From JAYFQF01 sp034927285 (GTDB lineage: Bacteria > Bacillota > Peptococcia > DRI-13 > UBA5745): a DNA stretch of 56,083 bases. How positions within the stretch are numbered: position 1 is the first letter of the stretch; every line of letters begins with the position of its first letter. Below the pieces are notes generated by a model, which saw only the letters and a program-made list of their open reading frames with translations, was not told the origin of the DNA and made no database searches. The stretch is from positions 1 through 56,083 of the forward strand of contig JAYFQF010000021.1 in the NCBI GenBank assembly GCA_034927285.1, in the 5' to 3' direction. A program made the position numbers and the translations under genes. Of this stretch, positions 25,929 through 32,925 are shown one piece after another.

Positions 25929-26540
25929 ATGACGAGGGATGATGGATATGAGAGCAGCCGGCTCTTGCGGGCACTGACTATCGCCGGCCTGGTTTTGACC
26001 GGGCTGCTTTGCGTGTACGGCGTGGCTTCCGGCCTGTTTTTTGATAAAGAGAAGCTGGCCCGATTCCTGCTGGGGGCAGGCTACTGGGGACCTTTGGTGT
26101 TTATTCTGATCCAGATCCTCCAGGTCATCGTTCCCGTTATTCCCGGCGGCGTCGGCAATGCCGTGGGCGTTTTGCTTTTCGGCCCCTGGCTGGGCTTTCT
26201 CTATAACTATACCGGCATTTTGGCGGGCTCCTGTATTAACTTCCTGCTGATCCGGCGCTATGGCCATAAGCTGGCCAGGGCCCTGGTGTCTGCCAAAACC
26301 TATGATAAATATATCGGCTGGCTGGATCAAAGCGATAAATTCCCCAGGTTATTTACGGCGGCGATTATCCTGCCGGGTTTGCCCGACGACTTTCTTTGCA
26401 TGCTGGCGGGCCTGTCCCGGATGACCTTCCGTCAATTTTTCCTGGTGCTGGCTTTTGGTAAGCCAATCTCCATTTTTCTGTACAGTCTGGCGGCGCTGAC
26501 TGCCGGCGGTTGGTTCGGCAGGCTCTTGGCCGGTTTTTGA
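25929..26540 (+). CDS. TVP38/TMEM64 (VTT-domain) membrane protein
   Basis: This 203-residue multi-spanning protein belongs to the VTT/SNARE-associated (DedA-related) superfamily. After a short charged N-terminus come a first helix (LTIAGLVLTGLLCVYGVASG), the re-entrant motif VIVPVIPGGVGNAVGVLLFGPWLGF, a cytoplasmic RRYGHKLARALV segment, and FTAAIILPGLPDDFLCMLAGLSRMTF. Relatives are implicated in lipid scrambling or undecaprenyl-phosphate recycling, but for this subfamily that is only inference. The start at 25929 has a weak ribosome binding site (GTGAGCGGA). The next gene starts 30 nt later, so they may be co-transcribed. Confidence 0.85.
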   Translation: MTRDDGYESSRLLRALTIAGLVLTGLLCVYGVASGLFFDKEKLARFLLGAGYWGPLVFILIQILQVIVPVIPGGVGNAVGVLLFGPWLGFLYNYTGILAGSCINFLLIRRYGHKLARALVSAKTYDKYIGWLDQSDKFPRLFTAAIILPGLPDDFLCMLAGLSRMTFRQFFLVLAFGKPISIFLYSLAALTAGGWFGRLLAGF

Positions 26541-26570
26541 TTTAATCTTTCCAAAAAGAAGGGACCGATC

Positions 26571-27017
26571 ATGCAGGTGTGGGAAAAACTTTTGGCAAAT
26601 AAAATTCTGATCAGCGCCGTGGCGGCCTGGCTGGCGGCCCAGGGAATCAAAACGGCGCTGTACAGCCTGATTAACAAGAAGTTTTCCTGGGAACGGCTGA
26701 CGGGCTCCGGCGGAATGCCCAGTTCCCACGCCGCCACGGTATGCGCCCTGGCTACGGCGTCGGCTCTGGAATACGGGCTGAGTTCCTTTGAGTTTGCCGT
26801 CAGCCTGATCCTGGCCGCCGTAGTGATGTACGACGCCCGGGGGGTGCGCTACGAAAGCGGCCGGCAGGCCACGGTGTTGAACTGGATTTTAAGCCGGATG
26901 GAGCCTCATCCGGAAGAAAAGCCCATCGATCAGCTGAAGGAGTTTATCGGGCATACCCTGCTTCAGGTAGTCATGGGCGCCATCCTGGGGATTGCGGTAG
27001 CCGTTTTTCTGGACTAG
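26571..27017 (+). CDS. Divergent PAP2-family (DUF212) membrane protein
   Basis: This 148-residue membrane protein matches the divergent PAP2/DUF212 family. Signatures are SGGMPSSHAATVCALATA, VMYDARGVRYESGRQA and the tail LKEFIGHTLLQVVMGAILG. It keeps the SxxSSH-like part of acid phosphatase motifs, but phosphatase activity has not been established for the family. AGAAGGGA about 8 nt upstream supports the ATG. Next to a VTT-domain protein it may act on membrane lipid or isoprenoid phosphates, which is inference from context. Confidence 0.87.
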   Translation: MQVWEKLLANKILISAVAAWLAAQGIKTALYSLINKKFSWERLTGSGGMPSSHAATVCALATASALEYGLSSFEFAVSLILAAVVMYDARGVRYESGRQATVLNWILSRMEPHPEEKPIDQLKEFIGHTLLQVVMGAILGIAVAVFLD

Positions 27018-27184
27018 CCGGGTCCGGTGCCTTCCGGGTCTTCGACTCGAAGGAAAGGGAGAAAAAGGGAAAGGAAACGAAGGACCTCGAGCCGGCTTTT
27101 TTCGGGATGAAAAAACGGCTTGGAGCCTGCGTTTCCTTTTTTACGCAGAAGGGAAAAGCCATAGTTTTCATTTTGATGTTGTGA

Positions 27185-27190
27185 TATAAT
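27185..27190 (+). promoter_or_regulatory. Extended -10 promoter upstream of pgeF
   Basis: TGATATAAT (27182-27190) is a perfect extended -10 hexamer, 38 nt before pgeF. No good -35 is present at 17-18 nt, as is allowed for extended -10 promoters. It probably opens the pgeF-yggS-sepF cluster. The 211-base spacer before it also holds a weak CTGCGT/ACGCAG stem-loop. Confidence 0.5.
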
Positions 27191-27228
27191 AAGTTGAATT
27201 GGTGTAATTCGTTTTTCGGGAGGCAAAG

Positions 27229-28068
27229 ATGGGGAAAAAACAAAGCGCCTGGCTTTGGCAGGAAAAGCAGGGAGTACGCTGGGTCAGCGACCCGATGCTT
27301 TGCGCCGGCGGCCTGGTGCGCCAAGGGTTTTGCGGCCGCACAGGCGGCGTCAGCCAAGAGCCTTATGCCTCTTTGAACATCAGCTATTTATCCGGCGATG
27401 GCACAGAAGAAATCCGGGAAAACCGTCGCCGTTTCGCCGCCGCCTGCGGCTTTTCTCTGGGAAGCTGGTGCGGCTTACGGCAGGTTCACGGACTGCGGAT
27501 CGTCAAGGCGGAAAAAAAGGACGCCGGGCGCGGCGTCCTGGATCCGGCGGTGGTTTTGGAGCAGGCCGACGGTCAGATCACGGATATCCCGGGACTGACG
27601 CTGATCACTCAGCACGCCGACTGTATCCCCTTATATTTTCTGGACCCGGTCCATAAAGCCATCGGCCTGGCTCATGCCGGCTGGAAGGGGACGATGTCCG
27701 GCATGGCAGGCGTTATGGTGGAGGCACTGGTCAAAGCTTACGGCAGCCGTCCCCAGGATTTATTGGTTGCCGTTGGTCCGGGAGCGGGGCCCTGCCATTA
27801 CGAGGTGGACGAGCCTGTGATCCGGGCGGCCACAGCTTTATTCGGGCCGGGAAGCCGGGAATTGTCCCGGGTCCTGTTGCCGTCAAAAAAGCCGGGCCGG
27901 GCTTATGCCGATCTTTGGCAGGCCAATGTTCTTTTGCTGGAACGCCGGGGAGTCAAAGCGGCGCATATATCCTGCGCCGGCCTTTGCACTATCTGCGAAA
28001 ACCGGGAGTTTTTTTCCCATCGCAAAGGGGACGCCGGCCGGCAATGCGCCTTTTTACAGCTGATCTGA
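27229..28068 (+). CDS. pgeF: Multicopper-like purine nucleoside phosphorylase (YlmD/YfiH, laccase-domain)
   Basis: This 279-residue protein belongs to the YfiH/YlmD/PgeF family, first called polyphenol oxidase and later shown in other organisms to act on purine nucleosides or on wrongly built peptidoglycan precursors. Motifs include LRQVHGLRIV, TQHADCIPLYFLD, IGLAHAGWKGTMSGM, GPGAGPCHYEV, the Cys pair CTICENREFFSHR and GDAGRQCAFLQLI. The His/Cys metal site seems complete. GGGAGGCAAAG supports ATG 27229. It is the ylmD member of the division cluster. Confidence 0.92.
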   Translation: MGKKQSAWLWQEKQGVRWVSDPMLCAGGLVRQGFCGRTGGVSQEPYASLNISYLSGDGTEEIRENRRRFAAACGFSLGSWCGLRQVHGLRIVKAEKKDAGRGVLDPAVVLEQADGQITDIPGLTLITQHADCIPLYFLDPVHKAIGLAHAGWKGTMSGMAGVMVEALVKAYGSRPQDLLVAVGPGAGPCHYEVDEPVIRAATALFGPGSRELSRVLLPSKKPGRAYADLWQANVLLLERRGVKAAHISCAGLCTICENREFFSHRKGDAGRQCAFLQLI

Positions 28069-28155
28069 ACGAAAGATACCCAATCCATCCGCTGACTTGG
28101 CCTTGGCAACCCCCCCCCGGGCGTTAAGTCATAAGAATACGGTGGTGAGTGATCT

Positions 28156-29292
28156 TTGGAAGACAAGAATGTGAATTCAAACTATAAATCAATTCAGCAG
28201 AAACAGGAGCAAAAGCGGGCCAAACGAAAAACCCAGAAGCGGAACCGGCATATGCTGGTCCTGGTGGGCCTGATCCTCCTGGCCAGCGGGATCTACTCCA
28301 TGTATGGCTTTTTAATGACCTATGCGGCCGATATTGATATTGTGGAAGCGGCGAGCTGGGATAACGTTCTGACCTGCCGGGGCTGGAGCTTTCAGCAGGA
28401 AAGCGTGGTGATCACCGATCTGCCGGGAACCGTGGTGCCGATCCTCAACGAAGGGGAGCGGATTTCCAAGGGTGTGGAAATCGGACGCTTTAATTACCAG
28501 AATACCGAAAGCTTATCCGAACCGGGGAACCGCCGCCTTTACAGCCCCATGGCCGGGATTCTTTCCTACAACGTGGACGGGCTGGAGTTTGTGGCCATGA
28601 AACGGGACTACCAGGTCCTGTCGGTGGAACTGATCGAAGCAAAGCTGGGCCAGCAAGGCTACTTTGCCCCGGAGGCGGAAAGCGGCGGCATCACCGATAT
28701 CCTGCAGGAAAAACTGGATCAGGAGTCGGGGAGCCAGGAAAATGAGGAAAACCTTCAGACCCAAGGCGCCGCCGGGCCAAAGGCGGTACCGGCAGGCCAG
28801 GGGATTTTCAAGGTAACGGACAACCTTTCCGACTGTTACCTTTATCTGCGTACCGAAAGCCAGCTGGAGATCCCTTTCCAGCCGGAAGATACGGTGAATC
28901 TGCGCATGGAAACCGAGGCCGCCGGAATTCTTACCGGTAAAGCCGAGGTGATCGAATGCAGTTCTTTGGGCCAGGGGGAATCGCCCGCAGGCTGGGGGAT
29001 CCTGGTAAAGCTCAGCAGCGGGCTGGAGCCCTTGCGCCATACCCGGCAGCATATTCTGGATCTGGTGATCAGCACCGAAGAAGTGGGAGCCGTCAGTTCC
29101 GGCGCTTTGGTGGAAAAGGAAGGCGTTAAGGGGCTGTACCTTTATAAAAAAAATACGGTGACCTGGACGCCGGTGGAGGTGCTTTCCCAGACCGAAGGCC
29201 GGCTGCTGGTAAGAGGAGTGGAGCCCGGAGACGCGGTGATCACCAGGCCCTGGCTGGTCAGGGACGGCATGAAGCTGCGTCTGGGAAGCTGA
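28156..29292 (+). CDS. HlyD-like membrane-anchored protein of the ylm cluster
   Basis: This 378-residue single-pass protein begins with a Lys/Arg/Gln-rich cytoplasmic segment (1-32). One transmembrane helix follows (about 33-55, MLVLVGLILLASGIYSMYGFLM) and a long external domain. YSPMAGILSYNVDGLE and TDLPGTVVPILNEGERISKGVEIGRF look like the split lipoyl/barrel-sandwich halves of HlyD-type adaptors. Clostridial homologues sit at this place between pgeF and yggS. No transporter partner is encoded nearby, so a role in division or envelope is as likely as efflux. The start is probably TTG 28156, after GGTGGTGAG. Confidence 0.65.
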   Translation: MEDKNVNSNYKSIQQKQEQKRAKRKTQKRNRHMLVLVGLILLASGIYSMYGFLMTYAADIDIVEAASWDNVLTCRGWSFQQESVVITDLPGTVVPILNEGERISKGVEIGRFNYQNTESLSEPGNRRLYSPMAGILSYNVDGLEFVAMKRDYQVLSVELIEAKLGQQGYFAPEAESGGITDILQEKLDQESGSQENEENLQTQGAAGPKAVPAGQGIFKVTDNLSDCYLYLRTESQLEIPFQPEDTVNLRMETEAAGILTGKAEVIECSSLGQGESPAGWGILVKLSSGLEPLRHTRQHILDLVISTEEVGAVSSGALVEKEGVKGLYLYKKNTVTWTPVEVLSQTEGRLLVRGVEPGDAVITRPWLVRDGMKLRLGS

Positions 29293-29380
29293 CCCCGCCT
29301 TGACGGCGAAGGCGAAACAGAGGGTGGAATTAGCTTAATAAGCCGAAACAGAGCGGCGTTTTAGGAGGCAAATAAAAACC

Positions 29381-30079
29381 ATGGCTGGACTCAAAGAAAG
29401 ATACGAGCAGGTTTTGACGGATTTTACGGCGGTTTGTTCCCGCTGCGGGAAGAAGCCGGGAGAAGACGTAAAGCTGGTGGCCGTATCCAAGTTTTTCCCG
29501 GCGGAAGATCTTCGGAGGGTTTATGATCTGGGACAAAGGGACTTCGGAGAAAACCGGGCCCAGGAAATGTTTGCCAAAGCCCCGGTTTTGCCGGCGGATA
29601 TTCGCTGGCATTTTATTGGACGTTTGCAAAGAAATAAAGTAAAATATATAATTGATAAGGCTTGTATGATTCATTCGGTGGACAGCCTGGCTCTGGCCGG
29701 GGAAATCAGCCGCCAGGCCCTGCTGAAGCAAGTGGAAATACCGGTGCTTCTGGAGGTAAACCTGGGCGGCGAGGAGTCCAAGGCCGGTATGGCTTACGGA
29801 GAGGTCCAGGAAAACATGAGGGCCATCAGCCTTTTGCCCGGCATAAAAATCCAGGGGCTGATGACCATCGGCCCTTATGAAGAAGATCCGGAGAATTCCC
29901 GACCCTTGTTCAGGAGAATGAAGGAACTGCTGGAGGAGGCCAAAAGCTGGCAGATTCCCGGCGCGGAGATGAAGTACCTCTCCATGGGAATGAGCCATGA
30001 CTTTGTTGCCGCCATAGAAGAGGGCGCCAATATTGTTCGTGTGGGATCGTCGATTTTCGGGCACAGAAACTATAATTAG
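29381..30079 (+). CDS. yggS: PLP-binding protein YggS/YlmE (PLP homeostasis)
   Basis: This 232-residue alanine-racemase-fold protein binds pyridoxal phosphate without known catalysis and keeps PLP and amino-acid pools balanced. The PLP lysine is in KLVAVSKFFPAED. Other motifs are DFGENRAQEM, IRWHFIGRLQRNKVKYI, LLEVNLGGEESKAGM, GLMTIGPY and LSMGMSHDF..NIVRVGSSIFG. AGGAGG lies about 12 nt before the ATG, a long spacing. It is followed 12 nt later by sepF, the standard ylmE-ylmF order. Confidence 0.95.
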   Translation: MAGLKERYEQVLTDFTAVCSRCGKKPGEDVKLVAVSKFFPAEDLRRVYDLGQRDFGENRAQEMFAKAPVLPADIRWHFIGRLQRNKVKYIIDKACMIHSVDSLALAGEISRQALLKQVEIPVLLEVNLGGEESKAGMAYGEVQENMRAISLLPGIKIQGLMTIGPYEEDPENSRPLFRRMKELLEEAKSWQIPGAEMKYLSMGMSHDFVAAIEEGANIVRVGSSIFGHRNYN

Positions 30080-30091
30080 GAGGCATACCAA

Positions 30092-30544
30092 ATGGGCATG
30101 TTCGATAAGTTCATGGATGTGATCGGCCTTTCGGACGAGGTGGAAGAAGAAACCATCGAGGAAAGAGAGGAACAGAACGAAGACTGGAGCGGCAGACGCT
30201 ATCAGAAAAATAAAGTCGTCCCCATTAATAGCGCCGGCAGAGACGCCCTGCGGGTGGTGCTGGTGGAGCCTACCTGCTTTGACGACTGTCAGATTATTTC
30301 CGATCACTTAAAGGCCAAGCGCAGCGTCATCATAAATCTGGAGGCCCTGGATCTTCCTACGGCCCGCCGGATTATCGACTTTGTAGGCGGTTCAGCCTAT
30401 GCCCTGGACGGCTCCATGCAGAAGGCCGGCGGCAGTATCTTTGTGGCCGTTCCTTCCCATGTGGAGATTACCGGCGATCTGTTGAATATTTCCCAGCCGA
30501 AAGAAGTGATCCCCTGGATTAATCAGATCAATTACGATGAATAG
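30092..30544 (+). CDS. sepF: Cell division protein SepF
   Basis: SepF anchors FtsZ filaments to the membrane and shapes the division septum in Gram-positive bacteria. The 150-residue protein has an N-terminal amphipathic membrane-binding helix (MGMFDKFMDVIGLS), an acidic linker (EVEEETIEEREEQNED), and the SepF/DUF552 domain (VVLVEPTCFDDCQIISDHLKAKRSVIINLE..GGSAYALDGSMQKAG). AGGAGG 8 nt upstream supports the start. Its neighbours yggS, yggT and divIVA are the usual ylm cluster partners. Confidence 0.96.
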   Translation: MGMFDKFMDVIGLSDEVEEETIEEREEQNEDWSGRRYQKNKVVPINSAGRDALRVVLVEPTCFDDCQIISDHLKAKRSVIINLEALDLPTARRIIDFVGGSAYALDGSMQKAGGSIFVAVPSHVEITGDLLNISQPKEVIPWINQINYDE

Positions 30545-30601
30545 ACACTGGAGCAAATAGACACCGGCTCATCGCAAATGTTGATAAAGAGAGGGATCCT
30601 T

Positions 30602-31396
30602 ATGACAAAAATCGGCTTTATCGGCGCCGGCATGATGGCTGAAGCCATTATCAGCGGTATGCTGAAATCCGGCTTTGCCCCGGAAGATATCTGGGGGTCC
30701 AACCGCCGTCAGGAGCGCCGTCATTATATGAACAAGACTTACGGTATCCGCACCGTGGAGCAGAATACGGAGATACTGAAAAACTGCGATCCGGTAGTCA
30801 TTGCCGTGAAGCCCCAATATTTTCCGGCGATCCAGGCGGAACTGGAGAACTGCGAGAAAAAAAATCTGCGGGTGATTTCCATTATGGCGGGGATCAGCAT
30901 CAGACGGCTTCAGGAAGTGCTGCGGCCCGATGCCAGGGTGCTGCGGGCCATGCCCAATACGCCGGCCATGATCGGAGAGGGCGTTACCGCTCTTTGCGCC
31001 GACGAGAAAGTTGAAGCCGTGGATCTGGAATTGGCCAAAAAGATCTTTTCTTCCATAGGTAAAGTATATGAGATTGAAGAGCGCCTGATCGACGCCTTTG
31101 CCGGCGTGGCCGGCTGTGGTCCGGCCTATGCCTATATGATGATCCAGGCCCTGGCCGACGGCGGCGTCCGGATGGGGCTGCCCCGCCAGCTGGCCCAGGA
31201 TCTGGCGGCTGAGATGATCCGGGGGTCTGCCGGCATGGTATTGGCCGGCAAAGGGCATCCTGAGGAATTAAAGGATAAAGTCTGTTCCCCCGGCGGCACA
31301 ACCATCGAAGGGGTTTACGCCCTGGAAAAAGCCGGCTTCCGGGCAGCCTTAATGGAAGCTGTCCAGGTCAGCACAGAAAAGTCTGCCCGATTATAA
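30602..31396 (+). CDS. proC: Pyrroline-5-carboxylate reductase
   Basis: ProC catalyses the last step of proline synthesis, reducing pyrroline-5-carboxylate with NAD(P)H. The 264-residue protein starts MTKIGFIGAGMMAEAIISGM (Rossmann GxGxxxxA). It also has AVKPQYF, ISIMAGISI, RAMPNTPAMIGEGVTAL and the signature GCGPAYAYMMIQALADGGVRMGL, then VCSPGGTTIEGVYALE. I choose ATG 30602 after GAGGG over the upstream in-frame codon at 30578. Its place between sepF and yggT is common in Firmicutes. Confidence 0.96.
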   Translation: MTKIGFIGAGMMAEAIISGMLKSGFAPEDIWGSNRRQERRHYMNKTYGIRTVEQNTEILKNCDPVVIAVKPQYFPAIQAELENCEKKNLRVISIMAGISIRRLQEVLRPDARVLRAMPNTPAMIGEGVTALCADEKVEAVDLELAKKIFSSIGKVYEIEERLIDAFAGVAGCGPAYAYMMIQALADGGVRMGLPRQLAQDLAAEMIRGSAGMVLAGKGHPEELKDKVCSPGGTTIEGVYALEKAGFRAALMEAVQVSTEKSARL

Positions 31397-31417
31397 GAGC
31401 AGGAAACGAGGGATAAT

Positions 31418-31687
31418 GTGAGTTTGCTGTATACTATCGTAAATGTGGGATTTTCCCTGTATACCTTTTTGGTTTTAGTCCGCTGCATTTTGTCCTGGCT
31501 GCCGCTCCGGCGGGGAAACGTCCTGATCCGGTTCATCTATGAAATGACGGAGCCGGTGCTGTATCCTTTCCGCAAGCTGATGGGCGGATTTGTGCCGGGG
31601 ATTGATTTTTCGCCGGTGCTGGCGGTAATGGTTCTGGAATTTGCCCGGCAGCTAATTTTAAGGATATTGTTAAACCTCATGTTTTAG
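31418..31687 (+). CDS. yggT: YggT/YlmG-family membrane protein
   Basis: This 89-residue two-helix membrane protein has SLLYTIVNVGFSLYTFLVLVR, ILSWLPLRRGNVLIRFIYEMTEPVLYPFRKLM, GIDFSPVLAVMVLEFARQLI, the usual YggT/YlmG signature. It is linked to division and, in chloroplast relatives, nucleoid distribution; its molecular role is unknown. The start is GTG 31418 with GAGGG 7 nt upstream. The YlmH RNA-binding gene that often follows ylmG is missing here. Confidence 0.9.
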   Translation: MSLLYTIVNVGFSLYTFLVLVRCILSWLPLRRGNVLIRFIYEMTEPVLYPFRKLMGGFVPGIDFSPVLAVMVLEFARQLILRILLNLMF

Positions 31688-31725
31688 GCCTTGACGGTAA
31701 ACTCTGGGAGTAGGAGGCACTCTTC

Positions 31726-32607
31726 ATGCTGACACCGCTGGATATCCATAATAAAGTTTTTTCCAAGGTAGTAAGAGGCTATAAAATGGAAGAAGTGGAT
31801 GCGTTTCTTGATGAAATAATCCGCAGCCACGAGACGCTTTTCCGGGAAAACCGGGAGCTGAAAGATAAAGTGGGAAGGCTGGAAGAAGAAATCGCCAAGA
31901 ACCGGGAGATGAGTTCCACTCTCCAAAAAACCATGATTCTGGCGGAAAAAGTGATGGAGGAAGAGACCCGGCAGGCAGAAAAAGCCGGTGAGCTGATCAA
32001 GCAGGAAGCGCGGCAGGAAGGGGCGCGGATGATCCAGCAGGCCAAGAAAGAAGCCTTGCGGATCCATCAGGAGATTCAGCGGCTGCGGTTGTATGAAAAG
32101 CAGCTGTATCTGAAGCATAAGGGATTTCTGGAGTTCCAGATGGAGCTCCTGGACGGCTACCGTACCGAAAAGACCGAGCCTGCCATGGCCATCGGCCCGG
32201 GAACCGACGAAGATACCATAGGGTTGTCGGAAGAGTTTTTTCAGGAATGCCAGGAGGCGGCCAAGGCGGTGGAAAGCCGGGAAGAAGAGGGCGGAGAAAA
32301 GAAAGCGGCCGCCCTGCCGGTCTGGGATCTGGAACCGAAAACCGCGGATCCCGCGGATATGAAACCGGCCCTGCCGGATAGCGGAGCCGCCGGCCCAGAG
32401 GATTCCGGGGAACCGACGGAAGGGACCGGCGGCGAAAAAGCCACGCCGGAAAGCGCCGCCGGGACGGTAATCCAGCATCAGGCGGAGACTGCCGGGGAAC
32501 TGTCCCTGGGTTCTGAAGAGCTGGAGCAAATGGCCCGGAAAATGGAAGAGGCTCTGGCCGCTCTGGACAGAATTTACGGCCCTGAGGAATCCGGCAAAAA
32601 GGAGTGA
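31726..32607 (+). CDS. divIVA: DivIVA-domain cell division/polarity protein
   Basis: DivIVA binds curved membrane at poles and septa and recruits division or wall-synthesis proteins. The 293-residue protein has the N-terminal membrane-binding domain (LTPLDIHNKVFSKVVRGYKMEEVDAFLDEI, about 1-40) and a coiled coil (about 40-145, rich in Glu/Lys/Gln heptads). The acidic Ala/Glu/Pro/Gly-rich C-terminal extension (about 150-260) makes it longer than Bacillus DivIVA (about 164). A final helix, ELEQMARKMEEALAALDRIY, ends it. AGGAGG supports ATG 31726. Confidence 0.92.
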   Translation: MLTPLDIHNKVFSKVVRGYKMEEVDAFLDEIIRSHETLFRENRELKDKVGRLEEEIAKNREMSSTLQKTMILAEKVMEEETRQAEKAGELIKQEARQEGARMIQQAKKEALRIHQEIQRLRLYEKQLYLKHKGFLEFQMELLDGYRTEKTEPAMAIGPGTDEDTIGLSEEFFQECQEAAKAVESREEEGGEKKAAALPVWDLEPKTADPADMKPALPDSGAAGPEDSGEPTEGTGGEKATPESAAGTVIQHQAETAGELSLGSEELEQMARKMEEALAALDRIYGPEESGKKE

Positions 32608-32612
32608 CTCCG

Positions 32613-32882
32613 ATGAGGGAAAGAAGACGGCGGGAAGCCGAAACTTTTCGGCCCCGGAGCGGCTTCCGGTATTTTTTATTGTTCTTTTTGATTTTTTGCC
32701 TGGCGGCGGTACTGGTTTTTATTAATTATGAGACCGACGACCCGGATTTTTATTATTTCCGCAGTTACTTTTACCATGAACTGGGGTTGGGAGATCAGGC
32801 GGCCGACGATTACGCCATGTATCTTTGGCTGGACAGCGGCGCCGGCTACCGGGGCTACGGCGACAGTCTCTGGATCTCCTGA
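32613..32882 (+). CDS. Small single-pass membrane protein between divIVA and ileS, unknown
   Basis: This 89-residue protein begins with a basic stretch (MRERRRREAETFRPRS), has one hydrophobic helix (about 20-38, YFLLFFLIFCLAAVLVFIN), and ends with an acidic and aromatic external tail (YETDDPDFYYFRSYFYHELG...). The likely start is ATG 32613, 8 nt after GGAG; a GTG at 32604 overlapping the divIVA stop is an alternative. I recognise no family. Basic-inside topology suggests the tail is outside. Its place in the division cluster suggests an envelope role, which is inference only. Confidence 0.7.
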   Translation: MRERRRREAETFRPRSGFRYFLLFFLIFCLAAVLVFINYETDDPDFYYFRSYFYHELGLGDQAADDYAMYLWLDSGAGYRGYGDSLWIS

Positions 32883-32925
32883 GGAAGCCGGCAAAAGATA
32901 AGCATGTTTGACAGAGGAGAGATTG

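Noticed and set aside
32883..32925. T-box leader upstream of ileS
   Set aside because: The gap is only 43 nt, and no T-box consensus (TGGGTACCGCG-like) is present there or in the small gene before it.
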